Below are positions 56,881 through 64,000 of a DNA stretch of 64,000 nucleotides, piece by piece; within the stretch, counting starts at the first letter, position 1, and each line of letters starts with the position of its first letter. Under the pieces are notes generated by a model. That model saw only the letters and a list, made by a program, of their open reading frames with translations. It was not told the DNA's origin and did not search any database. The translations under genes were made by a program, and so were the position numbers. Source of the DNA: Kitasatospora kifunensis (GTDB lineage: Bacteria > Actinomycetota > Actinomycetes > Streptomycetales > Streptomycetaceae). Location of the stretch: assembly GCF_014203855.1 (NCBI RefSeq), contig NZ_JACHJV010000001.1:7440001-7504000 (forward strand), given 5' to 3'.

Positions 56881-59800
56881 ATGACCGACACCGACCTGAT
56901 CGTGCCCGTCGAGCTGCACGCCCTGGTGGCCAACCGCGCGGTCCGTGCCGACAAGGACCACTTCAAGCGCTGGTCGCCGATGTTCACCATGATGCTCAAC
57001 GAGGAGTTCAAGACCAGCGGCGAACCCGAACCGTACGAGAACGAGCGGGACTACTGGACGGGCACGGACTTCGAGGGCGTCCATGTGCAGTGGCAGCTCC
57101 CCGAGGCGCTGACCACCGGCTACATCGACCCCGAGAGCGGTGAGAGTACCTTCCCGCTGGTCCCCAACCGCTGGTTGGTGGTCCGCTACGCCACCGTGCG
57201 CGGCGCCACCACGGTGGCCGGGTGGGTGGTGCACAGCGACTACCTCTCCTCGGAGCGCCCCGACTCCGACCCGATCTGGGACGGCAGCAACTCCTACCTG
57301 AACCCGGATGCCGCCACCGCCACCACCGACCGGATCGGCCGCGCCCACAACCTGGCCACCGGACCGTGGAGCGAACCCGCGCCGCGGAAGCTCTTCCTGA
57401 CCGCGATCGGGTCCGGGCTGCCGGCCTTCGCCGCGTTCGCGCCGTACCACAACAACGTCTTCCTCTTCCAGGACACCTTGCAGGACCTGCGCGACCAGGA
57501 GTACGGCGACAACTACCCGCCGGACGCGAAGCTCAGCTACGCGGTCGTGGGCTGGTACTCCAAGGACGATGCCGACATCCTGCGTACCGCTGCCGATATC
57601 CCCGGTCTGCTGCCGCCCGACGCCGACCGCGGCAACCTGGTCGACGTGCTGGAAGCACTGGGCTGGGCAGCTCCTGATGGTATGTCAAGCTCTGTTGTGC
57701 GCACCCGCTATGCCGGCACCGCGCTCGGCATCGACTGGCAGCGCGAAGGCATCCTCCCCGACTCCGACCGGCCCGACCGGGCTGCGGTCAAGGTCGCGCT
57801 GGGCCACAGCACCGGGGACGCGGCCGCCGCGCTGGTGGCCCAGCAGACTCGCTCGGCCCGCGACGGCGACCTGATCAAGGCACTCTTCCACGGCGAACTC
57901 GGCACGATGGACAGCGCCGACGGTCCGATCGACCTGGACGAGGTGATGCGCCGCTCCTGGTTCAGCGGCAGCGAGGGCGGCTACCTCTGGCAGGTCGTCA
58001 ACCGGCCCGCCGAGCAGGGCACGGACGAGCCGGCCCCCGAACTCCCGCAGCCCGCCTGGCTGGACGAACTCAACGCCAACCAGACCGAGTACGACCAGGG
58101 GATGGCCGAACTTGCCCGCCTCCAGTGGCGGTTGTGGACGCTCTGGTGGCTGCGCGAACTGCCCGAGAAGCGGCGGCCCAAGCCGTTCGAGTTCAACCTG
58201 ACGGCCTGGAATGCTGAGATCAGCGCAGTCAGCGGGCAGGTCAGTACCTTGGAGGCACGCTTGGAGGGCCTGCGGGGCGAGCTCCCCTACGCTGAGGACC
58301 CCGACGGCTTGCCGGCGAAGATCGGCAAGTTCGCCGCCGACAGGGAGCTGCCCGAGACGCAGGAACTCAAGCGCTCCCCGCAGCCCTCGTTCTACCGGCC
58401 CGCCGACCCGGTGGTGGTGATGGACGGCTCCGGCACCACCCAGCCGCTGGGCCGCCCCGACGACCAGCCGCTGCCCTGCCGCCTGCCCTCGCGCCTGCTG
58501 ACCTGGGTGCGGATCGGCGGCGAGCCCGTCACTCCCGAGCCCGACCCGCTGGCCCCCGACCTGAGGGGGCTGCCCGAGCTGTGCCGGCCGCTGATCGCCG
58601 AACTGGCCATGCTGGATCGTGCCGCCCGCACCGATAGTGCTCTTGAAGCCATCGTCGCACGCCCGCTGGCGTTCACCGACGGCCCGTTCCCCGAGTACAC
58701 GCGGGTCTGGCGCCAGCCCTGGCTGCCGATGTATCTGCAGTGGCGGATCAAGTACTGCGCGACCCCGTTCCGTACAGGGGGCGCCGGGGACGGTGGCAGC
58801 GACAACTGGACCTTCGACGGCGACGACTACCGCTGGAACGGCACCAACGTGCCCGAAGGCGACGGTGAGGGCGGCGTGCGCTGGACGAACTTCGCCGGGC
58901 GCTCCTTCCTCACCCCCGCCCTGTCGTATGTGCTGCGCGAGCAGACGAAGCGCAAGCTGGCCGGGGCGCCGGACGAGCTGCTGGGCCAACTGCAGGATCT
59001 GCAAGATGACTTCGACAAGCTCCAGATCCTCTCCCAGACCCTGGACGGCTTCAACGACTGGCTGATCCAGCAGGACGGCAGCGCGCAGGTCACCACCGAC
59101 CGGAGCATCCTGGAGCTCGCCGGGCAGAGCAACTACGTGCCGGACGGGGCCGGGGACCGCCGCGAGCAGCGGTTCCAGCCGGTGCGGGCCGGGCAGTTCT
59201 ACTTCACCGAGCTGCACATCATCGACCGCTTCGGCCAGTCCCTGCGGCTGGTCACCACCCTGCAGGGGCAGCCTGGCCAATTCGACCCGGTCCGCGCGCC
59301 CAGCGTCACCCCCGAGCAGCCACCGTTCCCGTCGGCCAGGTTGGATCGCTTCATCCAACTGCCGCCCCGGCTGCTCCAGGAGAGCCGGGTCCGGCTCGAA
59401 CCGGTGCACCACAGCGACGACCGCCCGCTCGCGGCCGTGAGCAGCGCGCCCGACCCGGTCGGCGACACCCCGGTGGCGGGCTGGCTGCTGGTCAACCACC
59501 TCGACCAGACGCTGTTGGTCTACGCTCCCGACGGCAGCCCGCTGGGCGAGCTACGGGTGATCCACACGGCGGAGGGGCAGCGGGAGATCGCCTGGAACTC
59601 GCTGCCGCACGCTCGCTACGACGAGCCGGAGGACTTCGAGGGCGTCTACCCGCACGTGGCCGGGTTCGCCAGTGAGCTGGTCGGCCGCGACGCCGATACC
59701 TTCGGCCTGCTGATGACCACGATCGACCGGGCGCTCAGCCGGATCACCGACCCCGCGCCCGAGGAGGACCGTACCCCGGCTCGGCTGATCGGGCGGCCGG

Positions 59801-60552
59801 TAGCCCTGATCCGGGCCCGGCTCGGCCTGGAGCTGATGGGCCCGCCGCTGACCGACCCGGCCTGGGACGAGGCGCTGAGCCCGACCGCGCAGGAGTACCC
59901 GGACTACCGGTGGCCGGTACGGCTGGGCGAGTACGAGCAGTTGGCCGACGGGCTGATCGGCTACTACACCTCCGAGCCGGGCCAGGACACCTCGTACCGG
60001 CAGCTGCATGTGCCGGTGCAGGGGCGGGACACCGTGGCGTATGCGTCTGCTGGTGAAAGCCCGTACTTCTCACTGATCGGCACCGGCGCCGGGATCGCGA
60101 TGCCGGCCCGCCCGGTCGACCGTCCCCTCACCCGGTACCTGACACTGCTCGCCTGCCCGCACACGGCCGTGCACGCCACCACCGACATCCTCCCCGTCAC
60201 CTCGCTCGCCGTGGACGCCGACATCACCCACCGGGCGATGGCCGCGATCCGCGCCTCGTTCCGCCTCAACCCGCTGCTGGCGCCGGTCCGTTCGGGCGAG
60301 CCGGAGGCGGCGAGGCGGTCGGGTGAGCCCGAGCCTGCGGACAACGGCATCTTCATGCCGCGCCCCAGCGCCATGCACGGCGCGTGGAGTTGGGCCGAGC
60401 CGTTGGTCTCGGGGGATGGGCCGCCGCTCTGGACCGACCTGCCGATCCTGCCTGCTGACGATCTGTCACATCCCGACGACCCGGTGCCTGCCGCCCGCGC
60501 CGGCTACCTGCAACTGCACCCGCGCGCCGGTGGCGAAGGAGAGACCCGATGA
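56881..60552 (+). CDS. Giant protein of unknown family (1223 aa)
   Basis: No family recognised and no signal peptide. Residues 1-430 are mixed alpha/beta; a coiled-coil stretch is near 440-480 (EISAVSGQVSTLEARLEGLRGEL). PADPVVVMDGSG and PDLRGLPELCRPLIAELAML are near 500-580; a helical region with a second coil lies at 690-740 (LLGQLQDLQDDFDKLQILSQTL). The C-terminal half is beta-rich and contains GWLLVNHLDQTLLVYAPDGSPLGEL. ATG 56881 is 12 nt past the IS edge with AAGGA just upstream, so the IS spared the ribosome site. The last codons overlap the next start (ATGA). Confidence 0.78.
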   Translation: MTDTDLIVPVELHALVANRAVRADKDHFKRWSPMFTMMLNEEFKTSGEPEPYENERDYWTGTDFEGVHVQWQLPEALTTGYIDPESGESTFPLVPNRWLVVRYATVRGATTVAGWVVHSDYLSSERPDSDPIWDGSNSYLNPDAATATTDRIGRAHNLATGPWSEPAPRKLFLTAIGSGLPAFAAFAPYHNNVFLFQDTLQDLRDQEYGDNYPPDAKLSYAVVGWYSKDDADILRTAADIPGLLPPDADRGNLVDVLEALGWAAPDGMSSSVVRTRYAGTALGIDWQREGILPDSDRPDRAAVKVALGHSTGDAAAALVAQQTRSARDGDLIKALFHGELGTMDSADGPIDLDEVMRRSWFSGSEGGYLWQVVNRPAEQGTDEPAPELPQPAWLDELNANQTEYDQGMAELARLQWRLWTLWWLRELPEKRRPKPFEFNLTAWNAEISAVSGQVSTLEARLEGLRGELPYAEDPDGLPAKIGKFAADRELPETQELKRSPQPSFYRPADPVVVMDGSGTTQPLGRPDDQPLPCRLPSRLLTWVRIGGEPVTPEPDPLAPDLRGLPELCRPLIAELAMLDRAARTDSALEAIVARPLAFTDGPFPEYTRVWRQPWLPMYLQWRIKYCATPFRTGGAGDGGSDNWTFDGDDYRWNGTNVPEGDGEGGVRWTNFAGRSFLTPALSYVLREQTKRKLAGAPDELLGQLQDLQDDFDKLQILSQTLDGFNDWLIQQDGSAQVTTDRSILELAGQSNYVPDGAGDRREQRFQPVRAGQFYFTELHIIDRFGQSLRLVTTLQGQPGQFDPVRAPSVTPEQPPFPSARLDRFIQLPPRLLQESRVRLEPVHHSDDRPLAAVSSAPDPVGDTPVAGWLLVNHLDQTLLVYAPDGSPLGELRVIHTAEGQREIAWNSLPHARYDEPEDFEGVYPHVAGFASELVGRDADTFGLLMTTIDRALSRITDPAPEEDRTPARLIGRPVALIRARLGLELMGPPLTDPAWDEALSPTAQEYPDYRWPVRLGEYEQLADGLIGYYTSEPGQDTSYRQLHVPVQGRDTVAYASAGESPYFSLIGTGAGIAMPARPVDRPLTRYLTLLACPHTAVHATTDILPVTSLAVDADITHRAMAAIRASFRLNPLLAPVRSGEPEAARRSGEPEPADNGIFMPRPSAMHGAWSWAEPLVSGDGPPLWTDLPILPADDLSHPDDPVPAARAGYLQLHPRAGGEGETR

Positions 60553-61046
60553 CGCTGCTGCTGCCCTACCAGGTGGACATCACCCCCGGACCGGCCACCA
60601 CGGATGACGCTCCGCCGCGTTACCACCAACTTCGTTTGACGGTGGGCGAGGAGGGCCAGGGTGGCCGGTCCGAGCAGCCGGTGCGCTGTACCCGGATCGC
60701 GGTGCGCGTGCCGGCCGCGACCAGCGACCCGCGCCTCGCGCGCCAGCCGCTGGCGATCTCCACGACGGTGCCGTCGGTGCGGGGCAGTGCGCAGGGGCAG
60801 GAGTGGTGGATCGTGCCCGACACGACAGATCCGGCGGCCACGGTCTTCGCCTGCGTGCCGGAGGAGCCTGCCCAGTTCGACGGGACTTGGGCCATCTCCT
60901 TCCTGATCGAGCTGGACCCAGGCTTCGAGAGCACCGACGTCGAGATCACCGAACAGACCACCGCAGACAACGGCCCAGTCAGTGCCCGCAGTAGCCATGT
61001 TGTGGCGACCGTGCTCCCCGTCAGCGCTTCGGATGGTCAGGTGTGA
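60549..61046 (+). CDS. 165-aa protein sharing the N-domain of the repeat fibre proteins
   Basis: A soluble 165-aa protein made of a single beta domain. It aligns with the first ~160 residues of the two downstream fibre-like proteins: common pattern AQG.EWW...DTTDP...VF..VP.....FDGTWA.S. It has no repeat region or C-terminal tail, so it may be an adaptor or cap that copies the fibre base. Start ATGA overlaps the previous stop; its own stop overlaps the next GTG (GTGA). Function unknown. Confidence 0.75.
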   Translation: MTLLLPYQVDITPGPATTDDAPPRYHQLRLTVGEEGQGGRSEQPVRCTRIAVRVPAATSDPRLARQPLAISTTVPSVRGSAQGQEWWIVPDTTDPAATVFACVPEEPAQFDGTWAISFLIELDPGFESTDVEITEQTTADNGPVSARSSHVVATVLPVSASDGQV

Positions 61047-62581
61047 CTGCCATGGAACCCACTGCTGAGACGAACCTGATCAAGCCGGCTCGGGGTACGG
61101 TCCCGAGCCCCTTGCGGGTGAGCACCATGCATGAGCTGGAGTACGGGACGGTGGTGTTGCGCTTCGGGCGGGACCTGCCGCCGGGGACGTCGAAGGTGTA
61201 CTGCAAGGGGATCACGGTCAAGGTGCGGACGGGGGCGTCGGGGACTGATCTGACGGTCGAGCCGTCGTTGATCACGACGGCGGTGAGCAAGGTGGATGGC
61301 GAGGCGCAGGGGACGGAGTGGTGGGTCGATCGGGACACGACGGATCCGAATGAGGCGGTGTTCTCGTTCGTGCCGGATACGACGGCGGTGTTCGATGGCA
61401 CGTGGGCGGTCAGTCTGACGTTGTCGGGGATCGAGGTGAATTCGTCGATCGGGACGGTGACCCTCGATATCGAGGAGCTGACGTCCACGACGGGGGCGGA
61501 AGGCAGTTACCTGAAGCGCACCGGGGAGGTGAAGGTGCAGAAGGGGAACGATGAGTTCTTCTTCCGCAGCCTGCACCCTCGGACCGTCGTCATCAACCGG
61601 GGCAGCACGGTGGACCTGCTGTGGGAGGCGCCTGCCGACAACCGCATCACGTACACCATGTACTACCGGAAGGCGGACGGGAGCGAGACGAGTGACAGTG
61701 TCCAGGCCAACTTCGCGGGCCGGGTCTGGAAGTCGCCGGCGCTGGATGACAACGCCAACTTCACGCTGAAGGCGACCCTTGACGGGCGGGACTACTTCCT
61801 GACCACCTCACTGACCGTCAACACCCCTAACGTCGTGGTCAACGCACTGACGGTCAAGAGCACCCTGGCTGCGGAGAGCACGGTGTCGGCGAGTGGGTTG
61901 GTGTCGGCGAATGGTGGTGTGACGGTGCCGTCGGGGAAGGTGGTGTCGGCGAACGGTGGGGTGTCGGCGACGACGGTGTCGGCGAGTGGGTTGGTGTCGG
62001 CCAATGGTGGGGTGTCGGCGACGACGGTGTCGGCGAGTGGGTTGGTGTCGGCGAATGGTGGTGTGACGGTGCCGTCGGGGAAGGTGGTGTCGGCGAACGG
62101 TGGGGTGTCGGCGACGACGGTGTCGGCGAGTGGGTTGGTGTCGGCCAATGGTGGGGTGTCGGCGACGACGGTGTCAGCGAGTGGGTTGGTGTCCGCGAAC
62201 GGTGGTGTGACGGTTGCGGCGGGGAAGACGCTGACCGTGAACGGGCCTCTTGCGGCCAACGATGGCCTGACCATGGCCGCAGGCAAGAACATCACCATCC
62301 CTCTGGGCGGTGGTGAACTTGTGGTGGCCGATGCGTTCCTCGCAAAGTCCCATAAGTCGAACGTCAATTGGCCCAAGGTAGAGGTTGGCCCGACGGGTAT
62401 CAAAACCGAAGGCAACATCATCGTTTCGGGTAGTCCCATCTTCGTCCAGAACGTGAACTATGGCGTCAGGCTGAACGCCACTGTGAAGATCGGTAGCGGC
62501 GGTGCTGCCGGTTGGAAGGCAACCGCCTACTGGGGGAACACCACCGACGGGGACAACAACCTGACGATCCACAAGCGCTGA
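61043..62581 (+). CDS. Fibre-like repeat protein, 512 aa
   Basis: It has an N-terminal domain (1-160) shared with the 165-aa protein, a second conserved domain (165-270: FFFRSLHPRTVVINRGSTVDLLWEAP, TMYYRKADGSETSDS), and then a low-complexity region of VSASGLVSANGG / VTVPSGKVVSANGG units in a 144-nt tandem array. A C-terminal domain (from about 420: GGGELVVADAFLAKSH) resembles the tail-fibre-type ends of phage proteins. GTG 61043 overlaps the previous stop; ATG 61052 is the other option. No signal peptide. Confidence 0.8.
   Translation: MTAMEPTAETNLIKPARGTVPSPLRVSTMHELEYGTVVLRFGRDLPPGTSKVYCKGITVKVRTGASGTDLTVEPSLITTAVSKVDGEAQGTEWWVDRDTTDPNEAVFSFVPDTTAVFDGTWAVSLTLSGIEVNSSIGTVTLDIEELTSTTGAEGSYLKRTGEVKVQKGNDEFFFRSLHPRTVVINRGSTVDLLWEAPADNRITYTMYYRKADGSETSDSVQANFAGRVWKSPALDDNANFTLKATLDGRDYFLTTSLTVNTPNVVVNALTVKSTLAAESTVSASGLVSANGGVTVPSGKVVSANGGVSATTVSASGLVSANGGVSATTVSASGLVSANGGVTVPSGKVVSANGGVSATTVSASGLVSANGGVSATTVSASGLVSANGGVTVAAGKTLTVNGPLAANDGLTMAAGKNITIPLGGGELVVADAFLAKSHKSNVNWPKVEVGPTGIKTEGNIIVSGSPIFVQNVNYGVRLNATVKIGSGGAAGWKATAYWGNTTDGDNNLTIHKR
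61883..62212 (+). repeat. 144-bp in-frame tandem repeat
   Basis: Exact 144-nt (48-residue) period starting at 61883, 62027 and 62171 (third copy partial). Within each unit, VSASGLVSANGG occurs twice and VTVPSGKVVSANGG once. Copies are nearly identical in DNA, so expansion is recent. Confidence 0.9.
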
Positions 62582-62625
62582 TCAGTGCCACCGTACCCCC
62601 TCGCCATTGCTTCGGAAGGACAGGT

Positions 62626-64000
62626 GTGACTGCCATGGAATCCACTGCGGAGACGAACCTGATCAAGCCCGCTCGGGGCACACTGCCGAGCCCGTTGCGC
62701 GTGAGCACGATGGACGAGCTGGAGTACGGGACGGTGGTGTTGCGCTTCGGGCGGGACCTGCCGACGGCGGTGTCGAAGGTGTACTGCAAGGGGATCACGG
62801 TCACGGTGCCGACGGGTCGCTCGGGGGCGGATCTGACGATTGAGCCGTCGTTGATCACGACGGCGGTGAGCAAGGTGAATGGTGAGGCGCAGGGGTGGGA
62901 GTGGAACGTCGATTCGGATACGACGGATCCGAATAAGGCGGTGTTCTCGTTCGTGCCGGATACGACGGCGGTGTTCGACGGGGAGTGGGCGGTGAGTCTC
63001 ACGTTGTCGGGGATCGAGGTGAATCCGTCGATCGGGACGGTGGACCTCGATATCGAGGAGACGACGTCCACGACGGGGGAGGAGGACAGCTACCAGAAGC
63101 GGAACGGGAAGGTGGAGGTGAAGAAGGGGAATGACGAGTTCTTCTTCCGCAGCCTGCATCCTCGGACGGTTGTCATCAACCGTGGCAGCACCGTGGACCT
63201 GTTGTGGGAGGCGCCTGCCGACAACCGCATCACGTACACGATGTACTACCGGAGGGCGGACGGGACCGAGACGAGTGACAGTGTCCAGGCCAACTTCAAG
63301 GACGGGGTCTGGAAGTCGCCGGCGCTGGATGACAACGCCAACTTCACGCTGAAGGCGACCCTGGACGGGCAGGACTACTTCCTGACCACCTCACTCACTG
63401 TCAACAACCCTAATGTCGTGGTCAACACGCTGAAGGCCAACAGCAACGTCACCGTGGAGGCTACCGGGACGCTGACAACGAACGGACCGATCGAGGCCAA
63501 GGGTAATGTCACTGTTGACCCCGGGGCCGCTGGGTACATCTGGCTGAAGACGGGCCGTTTCGACACCGCGGCGGCGGCCACCGTCAACCTCTTTGGTGCC
63601 CTCAACGCCAAGGCCGCCCTCACTGTCGATGGCACGCTCACTGCCAACGGTGCCCTCAACGCCAACGGCAACGTCACTGTTGACCCCGGGGCCACTGGGT
63701 ACATCTGGCTCAAGACGGGCCGTTTCGACACCACGGCGGAGGCCAACCTCAACCTCTTCGGTGCCCTTAATGCCAACGGCGGGTTGAACATGGGCGCAGG
63801 CAAAAACATCACCATTCCCCAGGGTGGTGGCGAACTCGTGGTGGCCGACGCGTTCGTCGCGAAGTCCCATAAGCCGAACGTGTCATACCCCAAGGTCGAG
63901 ATCGGCGCGGCGGGCGTTGCCACCGATGGCGGCATCACCCTCCGAGGCGTCATCAGTGCCACTGGCATGACAGCCAGCGGAAAGAGGGTTGTTCGGAACG
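62626..64000 (+). CDS. Fibre-like repeat protein, paralogue (partial, cut by window edge)
   Basis: Starts GTG at 62626 (ATG at 62635 possible) and runs off the right edge with no stop (over 458 aa seen). The first ~275 residues are near-identical to those of the 61043 gene, down to DNA level. The central part differs: degenerate NVTVDPGAxGYIWLKTGRFDTxAxA.LNLFGALNA units in two copies, then again GGGELVVADAFVAKSHK. It shows a duplicated fibre gene whose shaft has diverged. AAGGACAGGT lies just upstream. Confidence 0.8.
   Translation, partial: MTAMESTAETNLIKPARGTLPSPLRVSTMDELEYGTVVLRFGRDLPTAVSKVYCKGITVTVPTGRSGADLTIEPSLITTAVSKVNGEAQGWEWNVDSDTTDPNKAVFSFVPDTTAVFDGEWAVSLTLSGIEVNPSIGTVDLDIEETTSTTGEEDSYQKRNGKVEVKKGNDEFFFRSLHPRTVVINRGSTVDLLWEAPADNRITYTMYYRRADGTETSDSVQANFKDGVWKSPALDDNANFTLKATLDGQDYFLTTSLTVNNPNVVVNTLKANSNVTVEATGTLTTNGPIEAKGNVTVDPGAAGYIWLKTGRFDTAAAATVNLFGALNAKAALTVDGTLTANGALNANGNVTVDPGATGYIWLKTGRFDTTAEANLNLFGALNANGGLNMGAGKNITIPQGGGELVVADAFVAKSHKPNVSYPKVEIGAAGVATDGGITLRGVISATGMTASGKRVVRN

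Noticed and set aside
61883-62212. Repeat array considered as CRISPR
   Set aside because: Units are contiguous, in frame and protein-coding, with no unique spacers and no cas genes.
47867-64000. Contractile injection system or prophage tail
   Set aside because: No sheath, tube, baseplate spike, tape measure, ATPase, portal or lysis genes; only fibre-like repeats suggest phage-type parts.
1-64000. Secondary-metabolite gene cluster
   Set aside because: No polyketide synthase, NRPS, terpene cyclase or RiPP core gene was seen; regulators and oxidoreductases here are explained as local units.

Overview
The window is high-GC actinobacterial DNA, most likely from the family Streptomycetaceae (Streptomyces, Kitasatospora or Streptacidiphilus). 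Supporting signs are strong GC preference at codon third positions, frequent GTG/TTG starts, many secreted proteins with Sec or twin-arginine leaders, several TetR regulators beside efflux or hydrolase genes, ALF-repeat polymorphic toxins, and a CCA-encoding tRNA-Leu next to a CCA-less initiator tRNA. Genus level is inference.

Layout. 0-2.9 kb: a membrane protein, a secreted ricin-type lectin and a secreted phospholipase D-like protein. 2.9-5.6 kb: glpD-glpF glycerol genes on the minus strand. 6-13.4 kb: a GH18-like secreted protein, a polysaccharide deacetylase, a quinone-oxidoreductase-like enzyme, a DUF4118-type membrane protein, small redox and VOC proteins, a DoxX protein and thioredoxin. 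13.7 kb: tRNA-Leu(CAG) followed by a perfect 22-bp hairpin. 13.9-19.7 kb: a 1498-residue secreted toxin (ALF repeats, alanine-rich stalk, HINT protease, putative RNase tip) with a candidate immunity gene just downstream. 20.1-22.2 kb: a secreted trypsin-fold protein that has lost its catalytic His and Ser.

22.3-32.5 kb holds three TetR regulators, each beside a palindromic operator and a likely target gene (an alpha/beta hydrolase, an FAD monooxygenase and an MFS pump), plus further hydrolases, a beta-lactamase-like esterase and a GPP34 protein. 32.6-35.9 kb is a two-gene wall-degrading unit: an amidase and a second GH18-like protein that is a paralogue of the one at 6 kb. 36.4-44 kb: RidA, GNAT, a YeiH-type exporter with a divergent LysR regulator, HypX (a hydrogenase maturation factor), MgtC and a DUF4185 protein. 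44.4-47.5 kb: a cold-shock gene with a structured leader, a GT39-type glycosyltransferase and initiator tRNA-fMet.

47.9-64 kb, running off the window edge, is the most unusual part. It is an operon of giant, mostly beta-rich proteins joined by 4-nt start/stop overlaps: a DUF6603-like protein of about 1615 aa, a 906-aa protein with a C-terminal DNRLRE/CBM96-like domain, a 1223-aa protein of unknown family, a 165-aa protein, and two fibre-like repeat proteins that share a near-identical N-terminal half. A TnpB-only IS605-group element sits exactly at the stop codon of the 906-aa gene. Its ends can be placed to the base, and removing it restores a tightly packed operon. The operon has no phage sheath, tube, ATPase or baseplate genes. 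I regard it as a candidate undescribed surface, fibre or assembly system.
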